A stretch of DNA of 11,576 nucleotides from Patescibacteria group bacterium (GTDB taxonomy: Bacteria > Patescibacteriota > Dojkabacteria > JAKAPS01 > JAJZLI01). A program made the position numbers and the translations under genes. The notes beneath the pieces were generated by a model. That model did not search any database and was not told where the DNA came from. It saw nothing but the letters and a program-made list of their open reading frames with translations. The stretch lies in contig JAMCRT010000009.1 of the NCBI GenBank assembly GCA_023380695.1, positions 1-11,576 of the forward strand, given 5' to 3'. This document shows positions 1 to 5,379 of the stretch, piece after piece; positions within the stretch are counted from its first letter, which is position 1; each line of letters starts with the position of its first letter.

Positions 1-87
1 TTCTATATCTTCTATCTTCCGTTAAATGATTTTGATGCATTACTAACTCTAGCTAATAAAATTATTAATGTAATTTTTAATAATTAA
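1..87 (+). CDS. possible 3' end of an upstream gene (partial)
   Basis: Frame 1 is open from the window edge for 28 codons and ends at a TAA at 85-87. The other two plus frames stop within about 30 bases, and the minus strand has several stops here. The visible C-terminal peptide (ending NKIINVIFNN) has a plausible hydrophobic/helical composition, but no family can be recognised. In such AT-rich DNA an open run of this length can occur by chance, so this is tentative. Confidence 0.38.
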   Translation, partial: FYIFYLPLNDFDALLTLANKIINVIFNN

Positions 88-142
88 TACTTTAGAGGGT
101 ATTCTATATAATTTGTTAGTTATATATTTTTATCAAAAGTAG

Positions 143-148
143 TATAAT
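143..148 (+). promoter_or_regulatory. -10 element (TATAAT) for the first plus-strand operon
   Basis: A perfect TATAAT lies 31 bases before the ATG at 180. Transcription would start near 155, giving a leader of about 25 bases with no Shine-Dalgarno sequence. The -35 region is AT-rich and not recognisable. It is the best promoter candidate for the run of genes from 180 onward. Confidence 0.5.
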
Positions 149-179
149 ATCTTTAATAATTTTAAGCATTTATTGATTT

Positions 180-680
180 ATGATATCAAATGAAATTGAT
201 TTTTCTGCAACACCAGAATTGATTCAAGATGAAGATGTATTAGAGTATTTAAAATGGTTATCTAATATTCATTGGGATGAACAAAGAGGCCTTGTATGGA
301 AAACACAAGTAAATAAATATTTTAAAATTGGAGATGATGTCTGTTATATTTTAAGTAGCGATAGTAGATATATTGAATTAGATAAAATTAATGATCCAAA
401 ACTTATACCAAGTTTTTATCACTTATCTGATACAGGCCATACATCTACCCCATTAATTTTTACAGGCCATACACCTACGCCATTAATTATGGTACAAGAA
501 CTTCCACTTTATGTATGGGCACTATATCCTCAATATGATACTAGATATGCATTTACTACACCAAGGAATATTATGCTATCTAGAATTGATATACAACACG
601 ATCCTCATATTGCATATTATGCAAATCAAAAACAAATTCAAGAATTCAAAGCTTTAATTAAAAAATTAATGGAAGAATAG
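180..680 (+). CDS. hypothetical protein with internal 10-residue tandem repeat
   Basis: A 166-residue soluble protein that I do not recognise. It has no signal peptide or membrane segment. The first half is acidic and aromatic-rich (WLSNIHWDEQRGLVW around residues 26-40). The middle carries a tandem 10-residue repeat, TGHTSTPLIF then TGHTPTPLIM (residues 85-104). The end is a basic, helical tail (KALIKKLMEE). The ATG at 180 is the only sensible start: a TGA sits two codons upstream in frame and a TATAAT lies at 143-148. The TAG stop at 678-680 abuts the next gene, which lies in the same frame, so the two are probably co-transcribed. Codon use matches the neighbours. No function is proposed. 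Confidence 0.8.
   Translation: MISNEIDFSATPELIQDEDVLEYLKWLSNIHWDEQRGLVWKTQVNKYFKIGDDVCYILSSDSRYIELDKINDPKLIPSFYHLSDTGHTSTPLIFTGHTPTPLIMVQELPLYVWALYPQYDTRYAFTTPRNIMLSRIDIQHDPHIAYYANQKQIQEFKALIKKLMEE
431..490 (+). repeat. 30-bp tandem duplication inside a coding gene
   Basis: Copy 1 (431-460) and copy 2 (461-490) match at 27 of 30 positions, with the period a whole number of codons, so the reading frame is kept. The copies give TGHTSTPLIF and TGHTPTPLIM in the protein. One difference changes Ser to Pro and another (ACC/ACG) is silent. The high identity suggests a fairly recent duplication, for example by replication slippage. Confidence 0.9.
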
Positions 681-698
681 TTGAGTAAAGAGAATAAA

Positions 699-1277
699 AT
701 GGTGAATAGTGAAGATATAGAAATTGAATTGAAATTTGAAATAAACAAAAGTAATATAGATTCCTTTAACAAAAAATTACAAAACTTAGGTTTTACTTTA
801 GAAAAAAGAGTACATGAGATAAGTGTCATGTATGATAATCCTTCTAAAATAATGCAAATAACAGATGGTCGTATAAGATTAAGAAAAAGTGGTGAAAAAA
901 CAATTTTAACATATAAAAAACCTCTTTCTAGAAAAGGAATAAAAAGAGAAATAGAATATGAAGTAGAAGTTTCTGATTTTAATATAATGGAAAAAATTCT
1001 TAAAATGATGGAATTTACAAAGACAACATCTTATGAGAGATATAGAACTTATTTTCATAAAAATAATGTTGAAGTAATGATTGATGAATTCCCATATGGA
1101 GTATTTATTGAAATAGAAGGAAATGAGAACAATATTATAAAAATATCAAATGATTTAGGTTTTAATATGAAAAATAATCTTACCGATTCGTGTGATACTA
1201 TCTATACTAAAAGGTGTATAGAAAAAGGAATAGAACCCAGTAAACATATATTATTTAATAAATGCAACCTACCTTAA
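699..1277 (+). CDS. CYTH-domain protein (class IV adenylate cyclase / triphosphatase-like)
   Basis: The CYTH superfamily consists of triphosphate-tunnel enzymes that act on triphosphate substrates with divalent metal: CyaB-type cyclases, thiamine triphosphatases and inorganic triphosphatases. Visible signature: the ExExK motif EIELK at residues 8-12 (counted from the ATG at 699), the basic strand RIRLRK near 58-63, YKKP near 72-75, then ERYRTYF and the acidic strand VMIDEFPYGVFIEIEG. The C-terminal sequence around IEKGIEPSKHILF resembles the CyaB-like group often seen in Patescibacteria and archaea. A TTG at 681, directly after the previous stop, would add six residues; I prefer the ATG at 699 because the conserved motif follows soon after it. 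About 192 residues is normal for the family. The true substrate cannot be read from the sequence. Confidence 0.85.
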   Translation: MVNSEDIEIELKFEINKSNIDSFNKKLQNLGFTLEKRVHEISVMYDNPSKIMQITDGRIRLRKSGEKTILTYKKPLSRKGIKREIEYEVEVSDFNIMEKILKMMEFTKTTSYERYRTYFHKNNVEVMIDEFPYGVFIEIEGNENNIIKISNDLGFNMKNNLTDSCDTIYTKRCIEKGIEPSKHILFNKCNLP

Positions 1278-1296
1278 AATATATTTCGTAATATAG

Positions 1297-1302
1297 TATT
1301 AT
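1297..1302 (+). promoter_or_regulatory. -10 element (TATTAT) at leaderless spacing from ATG 1309
   Basis: TATTAT ends 6 bases before the ATG at 1309, so transcription would begin at or very near that start codon. This is the spacing seen at other likely leaderless genes in the window. It marks 1309, rather than 1357, as the ancestral start of the DUF5674-like gene. Confidence 0.4.
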
Positions 1303-1308
1303 ACAGTC

Positions 1309-1638
1309 ATGATAATAATCCTAGATAAAAGAGCAGATAAAAAAGAAATAAAATAAATGTCAAAAGAATTTGATGGCTATATAAAGGTTGTGATAGATAT
1401 TGAAAAGATGATACTTGCTGGTGGAGCAGAAAGACATTTTGATTTGGAACAGAAACTATTAGAAGAAGGTAGTATTCAAAAAAACCTATGGGGTAGTGGA
1501 ATCGACCTTGAAACACGTCAAATAGACTATAACTCTATGATAAATTTAAGACCAAGAGAAAATAATCCAAGTATAGATATTTTATCATAAGAAATTAGAT
1601 CAAAGTTTGATAGAATAATAAAAGAAATAATATTATGA
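1309..1638 (+). pseudogene. DUF5674-like gene interrupted by two in-frame TAA codons
   Basis: Reading from the ATG at 1309 to the TGA at 1636-1638 gives one continuous frame of about 108 codons broken only by TAA at 1354-1356 and 1588-1590. The core matches what I recall of DUF5674: IKVVIDIEKMILAGGAERHF, LLEEGSIQKNLWG, then DYNSMINLRPRENNPS. The pieces outside the stops also look like that family's ends: MIIILDKRADKKEIK before the first TAA and EIRSKFDRIIKEIIL after the second. A -10-like TATTAT is placed for a leaderless start at 1309, and the TGA overlaps the next ATG as ATGA, both supporting the full-length original. No frameshift is seen. The function of the family is unknown. Alternatives are stop-codon readthrough, sequencing error, or expression of only the middle part. 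Confidence 0.72.
1357..1590 (+). CDS. surviving core ORF of the DUF5674-like gene
   Basis: This 77-codon open stretch lies between the two TAA codons of the broken gene and keeps the whole conserved core. Its ATG directly follows the first TAA (TAAATG), an arrangement that could allow re-initiation after a short leader peptide from 1309. If translated it would lack the N-terminal strand/helix and the C-terminal helix of the family. Automated callers would probably report this piece as an ordinary small gene; I regard it as part of the larger pseudogene. Confidence 0.45.
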   Translation: MSKEFDGYIKVVIDIEKMILAGGAERHFDLEQKLLEEGSIQKNLWGSGIDLETRQIDYNSMINLRPRENNPSIDILS

Positions 1639-1949
1639 ATGAAAAAGAAAAATATCTATTTTTAGATATTGCAATGAACCTTAATAGACTTGGTGAATGG
1701 GTAACAGAAGATTATAAAAATAAGAAAGGAAGAATAGATATCATTCTATCTCAGAATAGAGAATATATTAATAAATTGAATATATCTTTATTATCAGATC
1801 AGTCTCAAAAAACTTTTAGACATTTTTTGAAAATATATCCATCTCTAGAAGAACAAATCAGAAAAGAAGATAAATGGGATCTAGTATTGGGTGAAAATTT
1901 AATGACATGGGGTAATATTCTTACACACAAAGCAAGTTTAATAATATAA
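1635..1949 (+). CDS. small helical hypothetical protein
   Basis: A 104-residue protein, probably all-helical and soluble. It opens with EKYLFLDIAMNLNRLGEW, has a basic stretch DYKNKKGRIDIIL near residues 26-38 and ends with LMTWGNILTHKASLII. It resembles short uncharacterised proteins I associate with Patescibacteria, but I cannot name a family. The ATG at 1635 overlaps the TGA of the DUF5674-like frame (ATGA), implying translational coupling in the ancestral operon. The following gene starts 9 bases after its TAA and in the same frame, so the pair could be functionally linked. Confidence 0.78.
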   Translation: MNEKEKYLFLDIAMNLNRLGEWVTEDYKNKKGRIDIILSQNREYINKLNISLLSDQSQKTFRHFLKIYPSLEEQIRKEDKWDLVLGENLMTWGNILTHKASLII

Positions 1950-1958
1950 AATAAATAT

Positions 1959-2357
1959 ATGAATATAATTAAATTAGTAAAATCATTAGATTTAGATAAA
2001 GGGGAATATTCAGTATTTGGAAGTGCACTACTGCAAATGTATAACTTAAGAGAATCTCACGATATAGATATTATCGTGACAAAAAATTTATACAACAAAT
2101 TAAAAAATTCCAAATTATGGAAAGAAAAAATTCATATCAGTGGAAATGTATCATTATATAAAGATATATTTGAAGTATTTAAATCTTGGAAATTTGGAGA
2201 TTATAGCCCACATACAAAGTATTTAATTAAAAACTCTATATATTTAGAAGAAATTCCTTTTGTAAATATAGAAGAAGTATTAAAATGGAAAAAGATAAGG
2301 AATTCAGAAAAAGATAGAAAAGATATTAAATTGATTAAATCTTATTTAAATAAATAG
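1959..2357 (+). CDS. nucleotidyltransferase-fold protein (AbiEii/MNT-like)
   Basis: A 132-residue protein with the core motif of polymerase-beta-type nucleotidyltransferases: FGSALLQMYNLRESHDIDIIV, where GS at residues 21-22 is followed by D35 and D37, the expected metal-binding pair. The 12-residue gap between GS and DxD is longer than the GSx10DxD of classical minimal nucleotidyltransferases and is closer to AbiEii- or CCA-type layouts (REthDID). The C-terminal region (VNIEEVLKWKKIRNSEKDRKDIKLIKSYL) resembles the 'kxxrgReKDxxDi' helix common in such proteins. Family members transfer NMP to RNA, protein or small substrates, some as antitoxins or abortive-infection toxins. The target here is unknown. 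The gene lies 9 bases downstream of the small helical gene. Confidence 0.7.
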   Translation: MNIIKLVKSLDLDKGEYSVFGSALLQMYNLRESHDIDIIVTKNLYNKLKNSKLWKEKIHISGNVSLYKDIFEVFKSWKFGDYSPHTKYLIKNSIYLEEIPFVNIEEVLKWKKIRNSEKDRKDIKLIKSYLNK

Positions 2358-2566
2358 AATTTGTTTTTCATATAGAATCTTTTTATATCCTAAACTCTAT
2401 ATTGTATTACGTTTAAAACTTTGATCATTAATTTTATTTTATAATATAAAATAATGGATAATAAAGACAAGAGAGAATATCATAACTAAAAACTTAAAAC
2501 CCTAATCTGCTATAATTAAAAAGAAAGATATATTAATTTCAATTATTTACTTTATTTTTAAATATT
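2358..2566. other. 209-bp intergenic region
   Basis: This stretch is extremely AT-rich and has no credible gene of useful length. It contains a TATAAT at 2440-2445, 8 bases before an 11-codon ATG...TAA reading frame (2454-2489), and an extended -10 (TGCTATAAT, 2508-2516) that probably serves the deacetylase gene at 2567. No strong hairpin terminator was found after the TAG at 2357. Confidence 0.6.
2508..2516 (+). promoter_or_regulatory. extended -10 promoter (TGCTATAAT) for the PIG-L gene
   Basis: A perfect TATAAT at 2511-2516 is preceded by TGC, forming an extended -10 that can work without a good -35. Transcription would start near 2523, giving a leader of about 44 bases. The leader is A/T-only in character and shows no Shine-Dalgarno sequence before the ATG at 2567. 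Confidence 0.6.
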
Positions 2567-3280
2567 ATGAAAGATAAAATAATTTTAGCTGTATCAGCAC
2601 ACGAAGATGATTTAGAATTTGGTTGTTCTGGTACTATTTCTAAATGGGTTAAAGAAGGTGCTAGTGCATACTATCTTATTCTAACAGATGGAAGTAGGGG
2701 ATCTGATATTAAAGGAACCAAAAAAGATGATCTTATAAAAACAAGAGCAAAGGAAGAAGAAAATGCAGCAAAAATATTAGGTGTTAAAGAAGTATTTTTT
2801 GGCAATTTCAAAGATGGAGAGTTAAAAGATAGTAGTGAAGTAAGAGAGAAAATAGTAAGAACTATAAGAACAATAAAACCAGATATTGTAATTACTATGG
2901 ACCCAGAGATTTTGTATAATGCTGAATTTGGATATATAAATCATCCTGATCACATTGAAGCAGGAAGGGCTACTATATTTTCTGTATTTCCATACTCAAG
3001 AAATTTAATGTCATTTACTACACTTTTAAAGGAAGGATTAGAACCACATAAAGTAAAAGATCTATATTTAATTACCTTTGATAGAAAAAAACTTAATACA
3101 TTTATTGATATATCAGAAACTATAGAATTAAAAACTGAAGCTTTAAAACAGCACAAAAGTCAATATGATAACTTTAAGGAGCTCAAATCTAATATAATAA
3201 TGATGAGTAAAATGATAGGTAAAGAATCTAAAAAATATAAATATGCAGAAGCCTTTATAAAAATTCAAATACGAGATTAA
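2567..3280 (+). CDS. PIG-L family (LmbE-like) zinc-dependent deacetylase
   Basis: PIG-L/LmbE enzymes remove N-acetyl groups from GlcNAc-type substrates, or carry out related deacylations in glycan, lipid or thiol-sugar metabolism, using one zinc ion. The motifs are present: VSAHEDDLEFGCSGT at residues 9-23 (H12 and D15 as expected zinc ligands, D14 as general base) and NHPDHIEAG with H129 as the third ligand. LTDGSRGS (39-46) and TRAKEEENAAKILGV (59-73) are also typical. The 237-residue length is normal, and there is no signal peptide or membrane helix, so it is cytosolic. The usual Pro of HPDD is Glu here (GAA codon), which is unusual but leaves the metal ligands intact. It has its own promoter and ends 30 bases from the convergent HxlR gene. 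The substrate is not deducible. Confidence 0.9.
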   Translation: MKDKIILAVSAHEDDLEFGCSGTISKWVKEGASAYYLILTDGSRGSDIKGTKKDDLIKTRAKEEENAAKILGVKEVFFGNFKDGELKDSSEVREKIVRTIRTIKPDIVITMDPEILYNAEFGYINHPDHIEAGRATIFSVFPYSRNLMSFTTLLKEGLEPHKVKDLYLITFDRKKLNTFIDISETIELKTEALKQHKSQYDNFKELKSNIIMMSKMIGKESKKYKYAEAFIKIQIRD

Positions 3281-3310
3281 CTGAATTAAAATTCACACAA
3301 AACTAAAAAT

Positions 3311-3610
3311 TTAACCAAATTCTTCACCCCAAGATCTTAAATCTTTTATAATTTCATTTAGAGATTCACCTTTCTTAGTAAGAAAATATTCTACATGCAA
3401 AGGTACTTCTTTGTAAGCCTTCTTAGTAACAATTTTATTTTTTTCAAACTCTTTTAGCCTTAGAGACAAAGTTCTTGGAGAAATTCCATCTAATGATAAG
3501 AGAAGTTCAGAAAATCGTTTTTTCCCGTCAAAAAGATCGCGAAGTATAAGTATAGACCATTTTTTGCCTATTATCTTCATTGTCTTTTCCACACCACAAT
3601 TGATGTTCAC
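3311..3610 (-). CDS. HxlR-family winged-helix transcriptional regulator
   Basis: A 99-residue single-domain regulator with the HxlR layout: N-terminal INCGVEKTMKIIGKKW (the conserved Cys is residue 5), LILRDLFDGKKRFSELLLSLDGISPRTLSLRLKEFE forming the helix-turn-helix, then a wing and C-terminal KKGESLNEIIKDLRSWGEEFG. Family members such as YodB, HypR and QorR often sense quinones, diamide or hypochlorite through this N-terminal Cys and repress adjacent reductase genes. The start is GTG at 3608-3610, with TATAAT 9 bases upstream. It diverges from an FMN reductase and probably controls both promoters through the inverted repeat at 3646-3689. The inducer is inferred, not seen. Confidence 0.92.
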   Translation of the reverse strand: MNINCGVEKTMKIIGKKWSILILRDLFDGKKRFSELLLSLDGISPRTLSLRLKEFEKNKIVTKKAYKEVPLHVEYFLTKKGESLNEIIKDLRSWGEEFG

Positions 3611-3619
3611 TATAACTGT

Positions 3620-3625
3620 ATTATA
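3620..3625 (-). promoter_or_regulatory. -10 element (TATAAT) for the HxlR gene
   Basis: On the minus strand TATAAT ends 9 bases before the GTG start at 3610, leaving a leader of only a few bases or none. The expected -35 position falls at about 3643-3649, which overlaps the left arm of the inverted repeat, so a bound regulator would block its own promoter. Confidence 0.55.
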
Positions 3626-3645
3626 TCACAAAATAAAGAATTTTA

Positions 3646-3689
3646 ATACTATACTTTCTGTAACTACTTTACAAAATGAAGTATAGTAT
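3646..3689. promoter_or_regulatory. probable HxlR operator: 11-bp perfect inverted repeat
   Basis: ATACTATACTT at 3646-3656 and AAGTATAGTAT at 3679-3689 are exact reverse complements separated by 22 bases. The right arm continues into AGTATGTATACT (3685-3696), itself an AGTAT/ATACT dyad. The left arm covers the -35 area of the HxlR gene and the right arm lies between the -35 and -10 of the FMN reductase. The TACT/AGTA character fits my recollection of operators of HxlR-family redox sensors such as YodB. Binding is inferred. Confidence 0.6.
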
Positions 3690-3696
3690 GTATACT
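3668..3696 (+). promoter_or_regulatory. sigma70-type promoter of the FMN reductase/LLM genes
   Basis: TTTACA at 3668-3673 and TATACT at 3691-3696 are separated by the ideal 17 bases. Transcription would start near 3703, leaving a leader of about 26 bases of A/T before the ATG at 3729. The right arm of the inverted repeat fills the spacer, a classic position for repression. Confidence 0.65.
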
Positions 3697-3728
3697 AAAA
3701 AAATATTTATTTTAGAAAAAAAAGAATT

Positions 3729-4310
3729 ATGACAAATATAAAAATAATTTTAGGAAGTACAAGAGATAATAGAGTCGGAGATAAAGTTTTTAATTTTGTA
3801 ATGGAGGAAGCTTCAAAAAATCCAAATATCAATGTTGAAGGAATAGATCTTAAAAATTATAATATCCCATTTTTTAATTTAGAAATGAATCCTGCATATA
3901 TGGATAATCCAGGTTATAGTGGAGATCAGGTAAAATTATTAAAAAAAATTGATGAAGCTGATGGTTTTATTTTTGTAATGCCTGAGTATAATCATAGTTA
4001 TCCTGGAGTATTAAAAAACATGATAGATACATTCTATAATGAATGGAGATTGAAACCTGTAACATTTGTATCTTATGGAGGAATATCTGGAGGGACTAGA
4101 GCTGTAGAACAACTAAGATTAGTATTAATTGAACTACAAATGGTTCCTATACGTTCATCTGTACATATACCATTTATATCTGCTCAAATTAATGATAATG
4201 GATTTTTAAAAAAAGAAACTAAAGAAGCAACACATATTGATAAAACTATAGAAGAACTTGAGTGGTGGGCAAAAACACTAAAAGAACCAAGAACAAATAA
4301 ACTAAAATAA
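3729..4310 (+). CDS. NAD(P)H-dependent FMN reductase (flavodoxin-like)
   Basis: A 193-residue protein of the NADPH-dependent FMN reductase/azoreductase family, which uses NAD(P)H to reduce bound or free FMN, quinones or azo compounds. The phosphate-binding loop is GSTRDNRVGDKV (residues 9-20), the flavin-binding loop is PEYNHSYPGVLKNMID (85-100), and YGGISGGTRAVEQLR follows from about residue 116. Length is normal; the protein is cytosolic. It is the first gene of the plus-strand redox block, divergent from the HxlR regulator. A co-regulated reductase beside two luciferase-like oxidoreductases suggests that it detoxifies electrophiles itself or supplies reduced flavin to them; this is inference. 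An A-rich run precedes the ATG rather than a true Shine-Dalgarno sequence. Confidence 0.92.
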   Translation: MTNIKIILGSTRDNRVGDKVFNFVMEEASKNPNINVEGIDLKNYNIPFFNLEMNPAYMDNPGYSGDQVKLLKKIDEADGFIFVMPEYNHSYPGVLKNMIDTFYNEWRLKPVTFVSYGGISGGTRAVEQLRLVLIELQMVPIRSSVHIPFISAQINDNGFLKKETKEATHIDKTIEELEWWAKTLKEPRTNKLK

Positions 4311-4325
4311 ATATATATAATAGGA

Positions 4326-4331
4326 TATAAT
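4326..4331 (+). promoter_or_regulatory. -10 element (TATAAT) at leaderless spacing before ATG 4339
   Basis: TATAAT ends 7 bases before the ATG at 4339, so the transcript would begin at or next to the A of the start codon. It allows the first LLM gene to be expressed independently of the FMN reductase promoter. No clear -35 is present. Confidence 0.5.
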
Positions 4332-4338
4332 ATAAATT

Positions 4339-5322
4339 ATGGCAGAGATTTTCTATTTTTGTGGACATGAACAATTTCAACCTGAAGATATTGTCAAACA
4401 TGCAGTTGCTGCAGAAAAATATGGATTTGAGGGGGTTATGGTCTCTGAACATTTTAATCCATGGGTTGCAGATTATGGTCATGGTGGATTTGCTCTATCA
4501 ACTCTTGGTGCAATAGCAATGCAGACTTCAAAAATAAAAATTATAACTGGTGTTATAACACCTTTATTTAGATACCATCCAGCTATCATTGCTCAAGCAG
4601 CAGCAACAATTGATAGATTATCAAATGGTAGATTTATGCTTGGTCTAGGTACAGGAGAAATGATAAATGAAGTTCCACTTGGGTTTGAATTTCCAAATTA
4701 TAATGAAAGATCAGAAAGAATGATTGAAGCAATAGAAATCATACAAAAACTTTTAAAAGGAGAAAAAATAACTTATGAAGGTAAATACTATAAAACCAAT
4801 AGTGCAAAACTATATTCTCCACCAAAACATAAAATACCAATTTATCTAGCAGCAAATGGTCCTAAATCTACAATACTTGCACAAAACATGGTTGATGGAA
4901 TAATAACAAGCGTAAAAAATATCAAAGATACAAAGACAAATGTTTTAAATAAAGCATTAGAACAATCTGAAAAGACAAGTACTAAATTGAAATCTATATT
5001 TGCAACAAAATGGAGTGTATACGCAAAAAATAAAGATGATGCATTCAATGCATTGCTTCCATGGAGAGGATTAAGAGTACCATCTAGAAACATAGTATTT
5101 GATCCTGAAATATTAGAAAAAGAAGCAAATAACCTGTCCAGAGAAGAAATACTGGACAATTATACTATTGTTTCCTCTATTGAAGAATATATTCAGTTAT
5201 ATAAACCTTTAATAAAAGAATTGAATGCAGATTATATAGCTATACAAACAACTTCATTAAATCAAATGGAAACTATTAAAATGTTAGGAGAAAAAGTAAT
5301 TGCAGAACTCAAAAAAATTTAA
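4339..5322 (+). CDS. LLM-class oxidoreductase, F420-dependent G6PDH-like (TIGR03557-type)
   Basis: A 327-residue TIM-barrel flavin/deazaflavin oxidoreductase close to the F420-dependent glucose-6-phosphate dehydrogenase (FGD) family in length and motifs. SEHFNPW at residues 36-42 supplies H38 and W42, matching the FGD active-site His40 and Trp44. TPLFRYHPAIIAQAAATIDRL (74-94) and LGLGTGEMINE (101-111) follow, with E107 corresponding to FGD Glu109. IPIYLAANGPK is the later cofactor loop. The phosphate-anchoring region of true FGD is not clearly conserved by eye, so the substrate is uncertain. The gene follows the FMN reductase by 28 bases and has a leaderless-type promoter of its own. F420 synthesis is not generally known in Patescibacteria, so the real cofactor (F420, scavenged F420 or FMN) is open. 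Confidence 0.88.
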   Translation: MAEIFYFCGHEQFQPEDIVKHAVAAEKYGFEGVMVSEHFNPWVADYGHGGFALSTLGAIAMQTSKIKIITGVITPLFRYHPAIIAQAAATIDRLSNGRFMLGLGTGEMINEVPLGFEFPNYNERSERMIEAIEIIQKLLKGEKITYEGKYYKTNSAKLYSPPKHKIPIYLAANGPKSTILAQNMVDGIITSVKNIKDTKTNVLNKALEQSEKTSTKLKSIFATKWSVYAKNKDDAFNALLPWRGLRVPSRNIVFDPEILEKEANNLSREEILDNYTIVSSIEEYIQLYKPLIKELNADYIAIQTTSLNQMETIKMLGEKVIAELKKI

Positions 5323-5352
5323 TGAAAATTTAATATATACTTTATATTGTAT

Positions 5353-5358
5353 TATAAT
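5353..5358 (+). promoter_or_regulatory. -10 element (TATAAT) before the second LLM gene
   Basis: A perfect TATAAT lies 21 bases before the ATG at 5380, giving a leader of about 15 bases with no Shine-Dalgarno sequence. It also argues against the in-frame TTG at 5347, which lies upstream of this element. Confidence 0.45.
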
Positions 5359-5379
5359 TATTTTAGACAAATTATAAAA

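Noticed and set aside
1947..1961. Readthrough of TAA 1947-1949 to join the small helical protein with the nucleotidyltransferase, which is in the same frame
   Set aside because: The downstream frame has its own ATG with a sensible N-terminus, and only four codons separate the stop from it. Chance frame agreement is enough.
3281..3310. GAATTAAAATTC palindrome between convergent PIG-L and HxlR genes as a bidirectional terminator
   Set aside because: The stem is five weak A/T-rich pairs with a two-base loop and no strong U-tract; too weak to call.
5135..5158. Inverted repeat TGTCCAG...CTGGACA with a 10-base loop
   Set aside because: It lies inside the first LLM gene, encodes ordinary helix residues (LSREEILD), and has no T-run, so it is unlikely to be a terminator or operator.
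4842..5159. Minus-strand open frame of 105 codons
   Set aside because: It lies antisense to the strongly conserved LLM gene and has no recognisable protein features, so it is a shadow of the real gene.
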